Source: Pseudomonas sp. CC120222-01a (GTDB taxonomy: Bacteria > Pseudomonadota > Gammaproteobacteria > Pseudomonadales > Pseudomonadaceae). From it: a stretch of 64,000 nt of DNA. The notes below the pieces were generated by a model that saw only the letters and a program-made list of their open reading frames with translations, ran no database searches and was not told the origin of the DNA. Positions within the stretch are counted from its first letter, which is position 1. The number at the start of each line of letters is the position of its first letter. The stretch covers positions 62,001 to 126,000 of the forward strand of contig NZ_QEQQ01000011.1 of the NCBI RefSeq assembly GCF_003097235.1. Reading direction: 5' to 3'. This document shows, piece after piece, positions 8,907 through 18,195 of this stretch. Position numbers and translations under genes: made by a program.

Positions 8907-10349
8907 TCAGACGCTGATGCACAGGTATTTGATTTCGAGGTAGTCCTCGATACCGTATTTGGAACCCTCGCGGCCCAGGCCCGAAGCCTTGATGCCACCG
9001 AATGGCGCGACTTCGTTGGAGATCAGGCCGGTGTTGATACCCACCATGCCGTATTCCAGGGCCTCGGCGACACGGAACACACGGCTCATGTCACGGGCGT
9101 AGAAGTACGAGGCCAGGCCGAACTCGGTGTCGTTGGACATGGCGATGACTTCGGCTTCGTCTTTGAAGCGGAACAGCGGCGCCAGTGGGCCGAAGGTCTC
9201 TTCCTTGGCGACAGCAGCGGTCTTCGGCACGTCGACCAGGATGGTCGGCTCGAAGAAGTTGCCTTCGATCAGCTTGCCACCGGACAGCACCTTGGCGCCT
9301 TTGCCAACGGCGTCGTCGATGTGTTCCTGGACCTTGGCGACAGCCTTGCCGTCGATCAGCGGGCCAGTGGTGGTGCCTTCTTCCAGGCCGTTACCGATCT
9401 TCAGCTTGGCGACAGCAGCGGCCAGCTTCTGGGCGAACGCGTCGTAGACGCCGTCCTGCACGTAGATACGGTTGGCGCAGACGCAGGTTTGGCCGTTGTT
9501 GCGGTACTTGGAGATGATCGCGCCCTCGACCGCCTTGTCCAGGTCGGCGTCGTCGAACACGATGAACGGAGCGTTGCCGCCCAGCTCCAGGGAAACCTTC
9601 TTGATGTCCTTGGCGCATTCTTCCATCAGCTGGCGACCGATTTCGGTCGAGCCGGTGAAGGACAGCTTGCGTACCAGGGAGTTGCCGGTCAGCTCGCCGC
9701 CGACTTCGCCAGCGCTGCCGGTAACGACGCTCAGCACGCCAGCCGGGATGCCGGCACGGTTGGCCAGCTCGACCAGGGCCAGGGCGGAGTACGGGGTCTG
9801 CGACGCAGGCTTGAGCACCATGGTGCAGCCAGCGGCCAGGGCCGGGCCGGCTTTACGGGTGATCATGGCGGCCGGGAAGTTCCACGGGGTGATGGCCGCG
9901 GTAACGCCGATCGGCTGCTTGATGACGATCAGACGCTTGTCTGGCTGGTGGCCCGGGATGGTGTCGCCGTAGACGCGCTTGGCTTCTTCGGCGAACCACT
10001 CGATGAACGAGGCAGCGTAGGCGATTTCGCCCTTGGCTTCGGCCAGCGGCTTGCCTTGTTCGGTGGTCATCAGGCGAGCCAGGTCGTCCTGGTTCTCGAT
10101 CATCAGTTCGAACCAGCGACGCAGCTTGTTCGAACGCTCCTTGGCGGTCAGTGCGCGCCAGGCCGGCAGGGCCTTGTCGGCGGCTTCGATGGCGCGGCGG
10201 GTTTCCGCAGTGCCCATCTTCGGCACGGTACCGATGACTTCACCAGTGGCCGGGTTGGTCACTTTGATGGTCTGGCCGCTGTCCGCATCCAGCCACTCAC
10301 CGTTGATGAAGGCTTGCTGGCGGAACAACTGAGCGTCTTTGAGCTGCAT
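8907..10349 (-). CDS. gabD: NADP-dependent succinate-semialdehyde dehydrogenase GabD
   Basis: Aldehyde dehydrogenase of 480 residues, the exact usual GabD length, oxidising succinate semialdehyde to succinate. The catalytic cysteine sits in NNGQTCVCANR, the general-base glutamate in SLELGGNAPF, and the cofactor segment is FTGSTEIGRQLM. It is the first gene of gabD-gabT and feeds GabT's product into the citric acid cycle. The MQLKDAQL start at 10349 is the family start; an open frame further upstream runs through a REP element and is not coding. Confidence 0.95.
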   Translation of the reverse strand: MQLKDAQLFRQQAFINGEWLDADSGQTIKVTNPATGEVIGTVPKMGTAETRRAIEAADKALPAWRALTAKERSNKLRRWFELMIENQDDLARLMTTEQGKPLAEAKGEIAYAASFIEWFAEEAKRVYGDTIPGHQPDKRLIVIKQPIGVTAAITPWNFPAAMITRKAGPALAAGCTMVLKPASQTPYSALALVELANRAGIPAGVLSVVTGSAGEVGGELTGNSLVRKLSFTGSTEIGRQLMEECAKDIKKVSLELGGNAPFIVFDDADLDKAVEGAIISKYRNNGQTCVCANRIYVQDGVYDAFAQKLAAAVAKLKIGNGLEEGTTTGPLIDGKAVAKVQEHIDDAVGKGAKVLSGGKLIEGNFFEPTILVDVPKTAAVAKEETFGPLAPLFRFKDEAEVIAMSNDTEFGLASYFYARDMSRVFRVAEALEYGMVGINTGLISNEVAPFGGIKASGLGREGSKYGIEDYLEIKYLCISV

Positions 10350-10656
10350 GTCGGCTTCCCGAATTGTTGATTGTTTGAAAAGCGCCCAAGGCAGGGCATC
10401 GAGCGTTTGAAATCTCAAACGAATGCTAAGCGGCTGCTGGGGTGTTGGACAATAGGCTGTTCGAAAAAAAGAACGAATGGTTGAACACCCCAGCGGAAAT
10501 TTCACAATTTTGTGCTGTGGCCGCCGGCCTCTTCGCGGGCATGCCCGCTCCCACAGATACCCCACGGAGTTCAAAAGTGGTGAGATCCCTGTGGGAGCGG
10601 GCGCGCCCGCGAAGAGGCCAGTACAGGTTAGACGAACGAGCTGAAAATAATGTGAG
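10350..10656. other. Intergenic region upstream of gabD, downstream of astA
   Basis: Holds the gabD promoter (an AT-richer stretch near 10445-10515) and a REP palindrome at 10526-10619. No other gene or RNA is seen. Confidence 0.6.
10526..10619. repeat. REP/BIME palindrome, type B
   Basis: Inverted arms GGCCTCTTCGCGGGCATGCC... and ...CGCGAAGAGGCC, each including GCTCCCACAG or its complement, around a ~32-base centre. It is the same family as those at 37733 and 60732. Confidence 0.85.
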
Positions 10657-12333
10657 TCAGAACGCCTTGGCCAGGTCGATCACCAGCGCCCGGTAGCCAA
10701 CGGAACCCGGCTGGCGGCTGTGCACCTTGAGCTCCACCAACACCTCCTGGCTCCCACGGCGCACCTCATTGAGCACCGTGGTGGTCAGTTTCTCGGGCGT
10801 GAGGAAATTCACCGAAGCCGAATAGATGAACTGGGTATCGGTCTCCGGCCGGTAGGCCACCACCGAGGTCACTGGGCTGTACCACTCGTCGCCACGCTCC
10901 TTGCCGTACTCCCACACCTGCTCGACGGTGCCCTTGGCTTCGTCGATCTTGTATTCCACCGCCCGGCTGTAGTTGCCACTGAGCTTGGTCGGCTCAAAGT
11001 CGCGCCCCCAGCCGTTGTCGAACACGGTCAGCGTGCCTTTGCCGGTGAGCCAGGCGGTGTGCTGGGTCCAGGACCAGTCGAAGCCTTCGCTTGCCACCGG
11101 CGTCAGCACCTTCTCGCGCAGGTGCTGCGGCCAGCCTTGCGCAGAAGCGAGAATCCACTTCACCTGCTTGTTACGGCCGATCTTCGCCACCCCCTGATGG
11201 CGAGCTGAAACGATAATGCTGTCGTCATCGGCGTCGTAGTCAATGGCATTGACGTGCGCCCAGTTGCGCCCGGTGCCCACGCCCGGGGTATCACCGAATG
11301 GCAAGTCGCCTTCTGCCAGTTCGTTGGCCAGCCGATCATCCTGCTTCTGTACACCTGCGGGCAGCTGAATCGCCGCCTTGCCCAGGGTTTCCAGCAAATC
11401 GCCACGATAGGGATCGAGAATCTGGTTCAGGTCCCAGAAGTCCAGCACGTCGCCTGCTTCATTGACCTCGATGATGTGGTCACGGATCGAGCGCACCCGC
11501 TTGCCATCCGGGCGCCGGTAATCACTGGTGCCGACACGCAGCAGGTAGGTGCCGTTGGCGGTTTCGCGGATCTCGTGGGAGAAGTCGGCGAACTTGTCCG
11601 GCAGGTTGCGCTGCCAGATGCGCCGGCCCAGCAGGTCGAACTTGGAGTAGGTCTGGCCCTGCCCCCAGATCAGCTTGCCATCGCGGGTCTGCTGGAAGCC
11701 CATGGTCCCGCCTAGGCCGTCGCGGCGGTTGGAATCGTGGATCTGCTCGATATCCAGGTACCAGCGCACGTCGCCGTTGCTGTCAGCGATCCAGTTGTTG
11801 CCAACCTGGTCCCATTCGGCAGCGCCGCCCAGGCCGTTCCACTTGAAGGCGCGGCCACCGGGGATGTCACCTTGCAGATGGTTGAACAGGTACAGCCGCT
11901 GCTCGAAGCCTGGCGCCACCTTGACCGGCTCCACTTCCGGCAGCGCGGCGGTCTGTTTCGCCACCACCGGCAGGCGCACGGCCGGGGCGTAGATCTGGTA
12001 CTGCTCACGGACCCGCTCGCCGTCGAGCTTGTAGGTCACTTCCACCTGGTTGACGTGATCCGGGTAGAGGCCGAATACCGGGATGCCGCCATAGGTCCAC
12101 AGTGAGCGATCCGACACCTCATAGGCGATGTCCACACCGCGCTCGCCCTTGCCACGCACCCGCACATGGGCGGCGCTCAGGCTGCGCCCGCCGTCGCGGA
12201 TGATCGCGGTCAGCGGCGCCAGGCGGTACGGGTTGACCACCACGTCACCGAGCAGCGCCTCGGCGCGGTCAGGGACCTTGGCCGTGAGGCAGGCACCTTC
12301 GGGCAGTACTGGGGTTTCAGTCTTGGCATTCAT
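10657..12333 (-). CDS. astA: Arylsulfate sulfotransferase (AstA)
   Basis: PAPS-independent arylsulfotransferase of 558 residues, moving a sulfuryl group from an aryl sulfate ester to a phenolic acceptor through a sulfohistidine. An N-terminal beta domain is followed by a six-bladed propeller. The active-site residues known from the uropathogenic E. coli enzyme are present: FSHEI (H253), WAHVNAIDYD (H360, the catalytic His), SARHQG (R378) and TQHTAW (H425). No signal peptide is visible, so the protein should be cytoplasmic, unlike the periplasmic enterobacterial enzymes. It starts 18 bp after the TonB receptor and forms an operon with it. This fits the P. putida S-313 sft-ast arrangement. Confidence 0.88.
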   Translation of the reverse strand: MNAKTETPVLPEGACLTAKVPDRAEALLGDVVVNPYRLAPLTAIIRDGGRSLSAAHVRVRGKGERGVDIAYEVSDRSLWTYGGIPVFGLYPDHVNQVEVTYKLDGERVREQYQIYAPAVRLPVVAKQTAALPEVEPVKVAPGFEQRLYLFNHLQGDIPGGRAFKWNGLGGAAEWDQVGNNWIADSNGDVRWYLDIEQIHDSNRRDGLGGTMGFQQTRDGKLIWGQGQTYSKFDLLGRRIWQRNLPDKFADFSHEIRETANGTYLLRVGTSDYRRPDGKRVRSIRDHIIEVNEAGDVLDFWDLNQILDPYRGDLLETLGKAAIQLPAGVQKQDDRLANELAEGDLPFGDTPGVGTGRNWAHVNAIDYDADDDSIIVSARHQGVAKIGRNKQVKWILASAQGWPQHLREKVLTPVASEGFDWSWTQHTAWLTGKGTLTVFDNGWGRDFEPTKLSGNYSRAVEYKIDEAKGTVEQVWEYGKERGDEWYSPVTSVVAYRPETDTQFIYSASVNFLTPEKLTTTVLNEVRRGSQEVLVELKVHSRQPGSVGYRALVIDLAKAF

Positions 12334-12351
12334 GGCAAAGCTCCTTTTTAC

Positions 12352-14688
12352 TCAGAAGTCGTAACGGGCAGTGGCGCCGAAGGTGCGCGGCGTACCGAGC
12401 ACGCCGGCATAACCACCGTTGGCGGAGTTCCACAGGCTGGTGAAATAGGTCTTGTCGCCGGCGTTCTTCACCCACAGCGACAGGTCGACCACGCCGTCGC
12501 CCTGGTCCAGGCGCACACCGGCGGAGAGGTTGACCAGCGCGTAGCTGGGGATCTGGCCGAAGTCGGAATCGTCGATGGTGCCCACCGCCCGCGAGCGGAA
12601 CGCGTAGCTGGCGGTGACGTAGGGCTCGACGTGCTGGCTGGCCTGCCACTTGTATTCGCCGTTGAGGTTGGCGATGTACTTGGAGGCGCCGACCACCTGG
12701 TGGCCGGACAGGTCGCAGGTGGCCGTGGCATTGGCCAGGCTCACCTCTGGTGGGCATGGCGCGTCGTCGTACTTCAGGTAGCGCACGTCGTTCCACGAGC
12801 CGTTGAAGTTCACCGTCAGGCCTTTGATCGGCAGCGCCGTGGCTTCGAATTCCAGGCCGCGCGAGCGCACGCTGCCGGCGTTGGCCAGGTACTGCACGCG
12901 GTTGATCTGGTCGTAGACGTTGGCCTGGTAGCCATGCACCTCGGTCCAGAACAGGTTGGTGTTGAGTTGCAGGCGGTTGTCGAACAGCGTGCTCTTGAGG
13001 CCCAACTCGGCGTTGTTGGCCCGCTCGGTGCCGACCAGCAGTGAGTCGGTGCCCAGGCGTGGCGCGGCGCCGACGGTGAGGTTCACGCCACCTGACTTCT
13101 CGCCGTGGGTCAGGGTGGCGTAGCCGAGCAATTGCTCGTTGAAGCGGTAACTCAAACCGAGCAGGCCGGAGGGGCTGAAGCTGTACTGGTTGAGGTCACC
13201 CGAGTCGTACGCCCCTACCCTGCCCTGGCGCGCAGCAGCGGCAGCACCGGTCACGGCAGCACCGCCGGTTGGCGCGTCGCGGGTCACCCACGCGCTCTTT
13301 TCCTCGTAGGTGCCGCGGATGCCGGCGGTGAAGTCCAGGCGATCGGTGACGTGCCAGGTGCCCTGGGCGAACAGCGCGTAGCTGTCGGTATCGATATGGC
13401 CGTTGCCGATGGTGTTGACGTTGTTCAGAGCGCCAGCCGGCGTCAGGTTCCAGATGTCGGCCTGTGGCCCGTAATAAGTGAAGGACTTGTTGTCCAGGTC
13501 CTGCTTGAAGTAGTACGCGCCCAGCACATAGTCGAAGGGGCCACCGGTAGGCGACGCCAGGCGGATTTCCTGCGAGTACTGCTTGTCGCGCACCGATACC
13601 CCGGCGCTGTAGAACACCGGCACGTTGAGGCCGTCGTCGTTACGCGGGGTGAAGTCCCACCAGCGGTAGGCGCTGATCGAGGTCAGGGTGAAGTCGTTGG
13701 GCAGGGTCCAGTTGGCCTCCACCGAAGTACCGCCCTGGAATACCGTCACCTGCTGGTCGGCATCGAAGTTGACCTTGCGATCCTTGCCCGACACCAGCGT
13801 CGCGCCGGCCTGGGCCGCCAGGCTCTCGTAGCGGTTGACGCCATTGATGGTCGGCCCGGTGCTGTACAGGCTGAGGATGCCGTTGTTGGAGTCTTCTTCG
13901 TTGTACTCGCCGATCCAGCGCAGGTTGAAGGTTTCGCTCGGTTGGAACAGCAACTGGGTACGAAAGCCCTGGCGTTTGCCACCGTTGAGCTCGTCGCCGT
14001 TGTAGATGTTCTTCACATAGCCGTCGTCTTCGGTGTGGTAGGCGCTGATGCGCCCGGCCAGTGTCTCGGTGATCGGCCCGGAGTAACTGCCCTGGGTCTG
14101 CAGGTAGCCGTCCTCGCCAATCGATTGCTGGACGCTGCCTTCCGGGTGGAAGGTCGGCTTGCGCGTGGTGATGTTCAGCACCCCCGCCGTGGTGTTCTTG
14201 CCGAACAGCGTGCCCTGCGGGCCGCGCAGCACTTCCAGCTGCTCGACATCGAGCAGGTCGAACACGGCCATGCCCGGGCGGCCGAGGTAGACGTTGTCCA
14301 GATAGATGCCGACGCTGCCTTCCAGGCCATCACTGGCCGGGTTGTTGCCCAGGCCACGAATCGAGATGCTCGACTGCCGTGCATGCACGTAGGCGACGTT
14401 AGTGCTGGGCACCAGCTGTTGCAGATCCTGCACACGGTAGATGCGCTGGGTTTCCAGGGTTTCGCTGCTGAGCACGCTGATGGGCGTGGGCACGCTCTGC
14501 GCGGTTTCTTCGCGGCGGCGGGCATTGACCGTGACCGTGCCGAGCTTGGCTTCCTGCTCCACAGCCGGGGCAGCGCTGACGGGGTCTTCGGCGAAGCTGA
14601 CGTTGGATGCCGCGAGCAACACGCCGGCGGCCAAGGGTTGCAAGGTGAAACGCGACGCGCGCGCAGGCCAACGGGAAAGTCCGGACAT
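12352..14688 (-). CDS. sftP: TonB-dependent outer-membrane receptor for sulfate esters (SftP)
   Basis: 778 residues. The signal peptide ends near residue 33 (NVSFAED). The plug domain (about 50-170) has the signatures SISIRGLG and VEVLRGPQGTLFGKNTTAG. The beta-barrel ends in the terminal phenylalanine motif (TARYDF). The ATG at 14688 has AGGAG upstream. The gene is divergent from a LysR regulator and co-directional with astA, which points to uptake of aromatic sulfate esters rather than iron. The gene name follows the S-313 locus and is inferred from context. Confidence 0.85.
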   Translation of the reverse strand: MSGLSRWPARASRFTLQPLAAGVLLAASNVSFAEDPVSAAPAVEQEAKLGTVTVNARRREETAQSVPTPISVLSSETLETQRIYRVQDLQQLVPSTNVAYVHARQSSISIRGLGNNPASDGLEGSVGIYLDNVYLGRPGMAVFDLLDVEQLEVLRGPQGTLFGKNTTAGVLNITTRKPTFHPEGSVQQSIGEDGYLQTQGSYSGPITETLAGRISAYHTEDDGYVKNIYNGDELNGGKRQGFRTQLLFQPSETFNLRWIGEYNEEDSNNGILSLYSTGPTINGVNRYESLAAQAGATLVSGKDRKVNFDADQQVTVFQGGTSVEANWTLPNDFTLTSISAYRWWDFTPRNDDGLNVPVFYSAGVSVRDKQYSQEIRLASPTGGPFDYVLGAYYFKQDLDNKSFTYYGPQADIWNLTPAGALNNVNTIGNGHIDTDSYALFAQGTWHVTDRLDFTAGIRGTYEEKSAWVTRDAPTGGAAVTGAAAAARQGRVGAYDSGDLNQYSFSPSGLLGLSYRFNEQLLGYATLTHGEKSGGVNLTVGAAPRLGTDSLLVGTERANNAELGLKSTLFDNRLQLNTNLFWTEVHGYQANVYDQINRVQYLANAGSVRSRGLEFEATALPIKGLTVNFNGSWNDVRYLKYDDAPCPPEVSLANATATCDLSGHQVVGASKYIANLNGEYKWQASQHVEPYVTASYAFRSRAVGTIDDSDFGQIPSYALVNLSAGVRLDQGDGVVDLSLWVKNAGDKTYFTSLWNSANGGYAGVLGTPRTFGATARYDF

Positions 14689-14881
14689 GCAAATGCTCCT
14701 TGAGGCATGGGCCCTGGGCGAGCATTTCCGTTGGCGGAACCGAATCGCGGTCAGTCGGGCTTATATTCTTTTAAGAGATATAAATATTTGCAATTCATAT
14801 TTTGTGGAATAAGTGACTCCCTTTATAAGGGGACTCACCCTTGTCAGCAATTGCATTTGACCGAAGGTTTCAATGTAGAAA
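14689..14881. promoter_or_regulatory. Divergent sftP / sftR control region
   Basis: 193 bp between divergent genes. It is strikingly AT-rich at 14760-14815 compared with its surroundings. An imperfect inverted element, GTGACTCCC-TTTATA-AGGGGACTCAC, lies at about 14812-14838, a size and position that would suit a LysR-type regulator binding site. Exact -10/-35 boxes are not assigned. Confidence 0.5.
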
Positions 14882-15796
14882 ATGCATATCGATCTGCGTC
14901 AGCTGCGCCACTACATAGCCCTTGTCGAGCACCGCAGTTTTGTCGCCGCAGCCGCGGCGGTGAACCTGTCGCAATCGGCCTTCAGCCGCAGCATCCAGAC
15001 CTTGGAGCACAACATCGGCTGCCGCCTGGTCGACCGTGCCAGCAAGGAGCTTTCACCCACCCGCCAGGGCCTGCTGGTGCTGGAGCACTCGCGGCGCCTG
15101 GTGCACGGGGCGCATAACCTGGTGAACGAGATCCACCAGTTCAATGGTGCCACCACCGGCGTGGTGCGCTTCGGCTCCGGCCCGGCACCCGCGGGAGGCC
15201 TGGTGCCACGGGCGGTGGCGCGCTTCGTGGCCGAGTATCCGGCGGCGCGCACCTGCTTCCAGGTGGATAACTGGCAGGTGCTGAATCGCAAGCTGATTGC
15301 CGAAGAGATCGAGTTCTTCGTGGCCGACACACGGCAGTTCGAGTCCGACCCGGATTACCGCGTTCACAAGCTGGCACCGCAACGCTGGCACTTCTGCTGC
15401 CGGGCCGGGCACCCGTTGACCGAACGGGCCGAGGTACGCGCACAGGATGTGTTCGACTACCCGCTGGCAACCACCTTCCGCCCGCCGAACATCCGCAAGA
15501 CCCTCAGCGACCTCAGCGGCCGCCAGGACTTTCTGCCGACGGTGGAGTGCGAGCATGGGTATGCGCTGCTGAACGTGGTGATGCATTCGGACACCATTGG
15601 CATCGCCTGCAATGCCAACTTGCGGCCTTACCAGATGGAGCGGGGGCTGGTGGCGTTGCAACTGGTGGACCTGGCAGCGGAGCAGGAAGAGGCGTTCTAT
15701 ACCCGCTATGGGGTGGTGAGCCGGGTGGGATATGGCTTGTCGCCGTTAGCGCAGGGTTTGGTCAGGCAGTTGATTGCCTGTGATACCGAGGTTTAG
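14882..15796 (+). CDS. sftR: LysR-type regulator of sulfate-ester genes (SftR)
   Basis: 304 residues, the usual LysR length. The N-terminal winged helix-turn-helix reads MHIDLRQLRHYIALVEHRSF..AAAAVNLSQSAFSRSIQTLE, followed by a type-2 periplasmic-binding-like effector domain. It is transcribed away from sftP-astA and lies upstream of atsK-atsR, the position expected for the activator SftR described in P. putida S-313, which needs sulfate esters to switch on these operons. Direct control is inferred from location; no binding site is proven. Confidence 0.85.
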   Translation: MHIDLRQLRHYIALVEHRSFVAAAAAVNLSQSAFSRSIQTLEHNIGCRLVDRASKELSPTRQGLLVLEHSRRLVHGAHNLVNEIHQFNGATTGVVRFGSGPAPAGGLVPRAVARFVAEYPAARTCFQVDNWQVLNRKLIAEEIEFFVADTRQFESDPDYRVHKLAPQRWHFCCRAGHPLTERAEVRAQDVFDYPLATTFRPPNIRKTLSDLSGRQDFLPTVECEHGYALLNVVMHSDTIGIACNANLRPYQMERGLVALQLVDLAAEQEEAFYTRYGVVSRVGYGLSPLAQGLVRQLIACDTEV

Positions 15797-15914
15797 CTGG
15801 CGGGGGCTTCGCCCCCGTATCGCGACACGAGGCCGCTCCCACATTTGATTGGCGTACGCCGTGCTTTTTGTGGGAGCGGCCTTGTGTCGCGAAAGGGCCG
15901 CAAAGCGGCCCCGG
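15797..15914. repeat. REP/BIME palindrome, type A, between convergent sftR and atsK
   Basis: The left arm contains the small hairpin GGGGGCTTCGCCCCC (15803-15817) and TATCGCGACACGAGGCCGCTC. The right arm is the inverse block ending GCAAAGCGGCCCCGG. It is the same family as 5938 and probably serves as a transcript end for both genes. Confidence 0.85.
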
Positions 15915-15919
15915 CGATA

Positions 15920-16825
15920 TCAGCCTTTACGCGTGGTCAAGCTCAACTGACCATCAACCCCCACCGGCACTTCACCGGCCAGGGTCACTCGACGAACGAT
16001 CCGCGGCTGGGTGCCGTAATCATCCACCGCATAATGCTGCGTGGCGCGGTTATCCCAGATCGCCACATCCCCCGCCTCCCAGCGCCAGCGCACGGTGTTT
16101 TCCAGCCGCGTCACATGCCCCTGCAGCACCGCGAACAGGTGCTGCGAGTCGGCCAGCGAATAGCCCTTGATGCGCTTCACGAAGTGACCGAGCTGCAATG
16201 CACGTTCACCACTGATCGGGTGCACCCGCACCACCGGGTGCTCGGTCTCGTAGACGGTCGAGGTGAACACCTTGCGATAACGCTCAAGCTTCGCCGGGTC
16301 GACATCGGGCTTGATGCTCGCGTAGTCATATTCGTTGCTGTGCACCGCCCACAGCTTGTCGGCCAGCTCGCGCAGCGGCTCGGGCAGTTCCTGATAGGCC
16401 GCCGCCGTGTTGGCCCAGACGGTGTCGCCGCCGGAAGCCGGCGCCACCACGCTGCGCAGGATCGAGGCCTTGGGGTAGGCATCGACGAAGGTCACGTCGG
16501 TGTGCCAGGAGTTGGCCCGCTGGCCTTCGGCACCGTCCAGTTGCAGCAGGTAGCTGGTGCCATCCACCACCGGTACGGTGGGGTGGGCGACCGGCTCGCC
16601 GAGCAACTTGGCGAAGCCTTCCTGGCTCAGGTCGTCCAGGTGGGTCTGGCCACGGAAGAAAATCACCTTGTGCTTCACCAGGGCAGCCTGGATGGCATCG
16701 ATGGTGGCGGCATCGAGGTCGGCGGACAGCTTCACCCCACGGATTTCGGCGCCGATGCGGCCGGCAACCGGGTGGATGTCGAGTTCGAGGGCGTGTGGCG
16801 CTAAGGCCTGTGCGGCGTTGCTCAT
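15920..16825 (-). CDS. atsK: Fe(II)/2-oxoglutarate-dependent alkylsulfatase AtsK
   Basis: TauD-family dioxygenase of 301 residues that oxidatively cleaves alkyl sulfate esters, giving aldehyde and sulfate at the expense of O2 and 2-oxoglutarate. With the ATG at 16825 (AAGGA upstream), the iron ligands fall at H108, D110 (SWHTDVTF) and H264 (ATQHYAVDD), and the 2-oxoglutarate arginines at R275 and R279. This is exactly the numbering of AtsK from P. putida S-313, which also supports this start over in-frame ATGs upstream. It follows atsR by 35 bp in one operon and is likely induced by sulfate starvation through SftR. Confidence 0.94.
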   Translation of the reverse strand: MSNAAQALAPHALELDIHPVAGRIGAEIRGVKLSADLDAATIDAIQAALVKHKVIFFRGQTHLDDLSQEGFAKLLGEPVAHPTVPVVDGTSYLLQLDGAEGQRANSWHTDVTFVDAYPKASILRSVVAPASGGDTVWANTAAAYQELPEPLRELADKLWAVHSNEYDYASIKPDVDPAKLERYRKVFTSTVYETEHPVVRVHPISGERALQLGHFVKRIKGYSLADSQHLFAVLQGHVTRLENTVRWRWEAGDVAIWDNRATQHYAVDDYGTQPRIVRRVTLAGEVPVGVDGQLSLTTRKG

Positions 16826-16860
16826 GGTCGTGGTCCTTGCGGTCATGGTCGGGTTTGGGT

Positions 16861-17898
16861 TCAGCGGGCGGCCTGCGCGGCCTGTTGGTGTTGCAGTGCG
16901 GCATCGAGGAAACGCGGTTCGATCCACTCGGAAACCTGGAAGCCACGGCGGATCAGGCGCTCGCGGGCAGCCAGGTCGACGCCCTGCTGCAGCTGGGCAA
17001 CGAAATCGGCGTCCAGCCGTGGGTCGAAGTAATGGGCGAGGTCTTCCTGGGCCAGGTCATCGCTGAGGATGCTGCGCGGCCAGTTGGCGTTGCTCGCCAC
17101 CAGGTCGACATAGGCCTCGCGGTTATGCTCGTCGCGCAGCCAGCTGGCGGCCTGCTCCTGGGCATTGACCAGGCGCTGCACCAGCTCGGGGTACTTGCGG
17201 ATGAAATCGCCGGTGCCGAGCAATACCGCCTGGGTGCTGCCGGCGCCTGCCAGGTCGCGGGAATTGACGGGCAGCTCGACCAGCCCGCGCTCACGCAGCG
17301 ACAGCAGGTTGGACAAGCCCCAAGTGGCGTCGATCTGCTTGGCGGCCAACGCGGCGTTGGCGGCGTTGAGGTCCAGGTTGATCACTTTCAGGTCACGCTC
17401 GGACAGCCCCTGGCTGGCCAGGGCACTGGCGAACGACAGCTGGTTGGCAGTGCCGCGGAACACCGCCACGCGCTTGCCCTTGAGGTCGTGCAGGGTCTTG
17501 ATGCCGGAACCTGGCACCACCCCCAGATAGCTCTTCACCCCCCGCACACCGGCTGACAGCACGCGGGTATCGAGGCCGTTGGCCTTGCCGACGATCGCCG
17601 CCAGGTCGCCCAGGTAGGCGAAATCGGCCTGGCCGTTGGCCAAGGCTTCGTTGACCACCGGGCCTGCGCCCTTGAAGAAATGCCAGTCGATGCGGATGCC
17701 GTCTTTGGCAAATTCCTTTTCCAGCAGTTGCTGGTCACGCAGTACATCGACCACACCGCCAGCACTGTGCTTGCTGCCGGCGCTCAGATCGGGCACGGCG
17801 ATGCGGATGCTGTCCGGCTTGGCCGGCTCGGCTGCGTGGGCGCTCAGGGTAAAGGCCAGACCGAGGGCGGTGATCAGGTGGCGCAGAGGGGTTTTCAT
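16861..17898 (-). CDS. atsR: Sulfate-ester ABC transporter periplasmic binding protein AtsR
   Basis: 345 residues. The signal peptide (MKTPLRHLITALGLAFTLSAHA) is cleaved near residue 23. The rest is an SsuA/TauA-type binding protein with the family segments GDLAAIVGKANG and LKGKRVAVFRGTANQLSFA. It is the first gene of atsR-atsK and has a strong AAGGAG site. It would deliver sulfate esters to AtsB-AtsC, encoded divergently. The long C-terminal half, ending near residue 345, is typical of the subgroup. Confidence 0.88.
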   Translation of the reverse strand: MKTPLRHLITALGLAFTLSAHAAEPAKPDSIRIAVPDLSAGSKHSAGGVVDVLRDQQLLEKEFAKDGIRIDWHFFKGAGPVVNEALANGQADFAYLGDLAAIVGKANGLDTRVLSAGVRGVKSYLGVVPGSGIKTLHDLKGKRVAVFRGTANQLSFASALASQGLSERDLKVINLDLNAANAALAAKQIDATWGLSNLLSLRERGLVELPVNSRDLAGAGSTQAVLLGTGDFIRKYPELVQRLVNAQEQAASWLRDEHNREAYVDLVASNANWPRSILSDDLAQEDLAHYFDPRLDADFVAQLQQGVDLAARERLIRRGFQVSEWIEPRFLDAALQHQQAAQAAR

Positions 17899-18195
17899 GG
17901 CAAGGCTCCTTGGCAGGCTGCCACCGGCGATGGCCGGCGCTTTGGCCAGAAGCTAGGCAGGTCTGGTTAGAACCTACAAAGATCAAAACTTCATTTTTTA
18001 GTAACTGAAAGACATAAACGAGGATTGATGCGGGGCGCGGGGCGGCTTGCGGGAAACGCATCGAAAATATGAGGAAAACGCAATGGTGAGAGGGTTCCGC
18101 CTGCAAGGACTGCATGCTTTTATCTCTTGAAAGCCACTTTTGAGAATTTTTAATTCCATAAGTGAATAACATTGGAACGCTTCGAGAGATGGCCG
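17899..18195. promoter_or_regulatory. Divergent atsR / atsB control region
   Basis: About 300 bp with AT-rich tracts near 17975-18015 (facing atsR) and 18120-18172 (facing atsB). Promoters for both operons and SftR sites must lie here; no box can be assigned confidently. No gene is seen in it. Confidence 0.55.

Noticed and set aside
10350..10574. N-terminal extension of gabD
   Set aside because: The open frame runs through a REP arm and lacks a ribosome site; the start at 10349 gives the standard 480-residue enzyme.
13105..14703. Plus-strand open frame of 532 codons opposite sftP
   Set aside because: Shadow of the TonB receptor gene; composition-driven.
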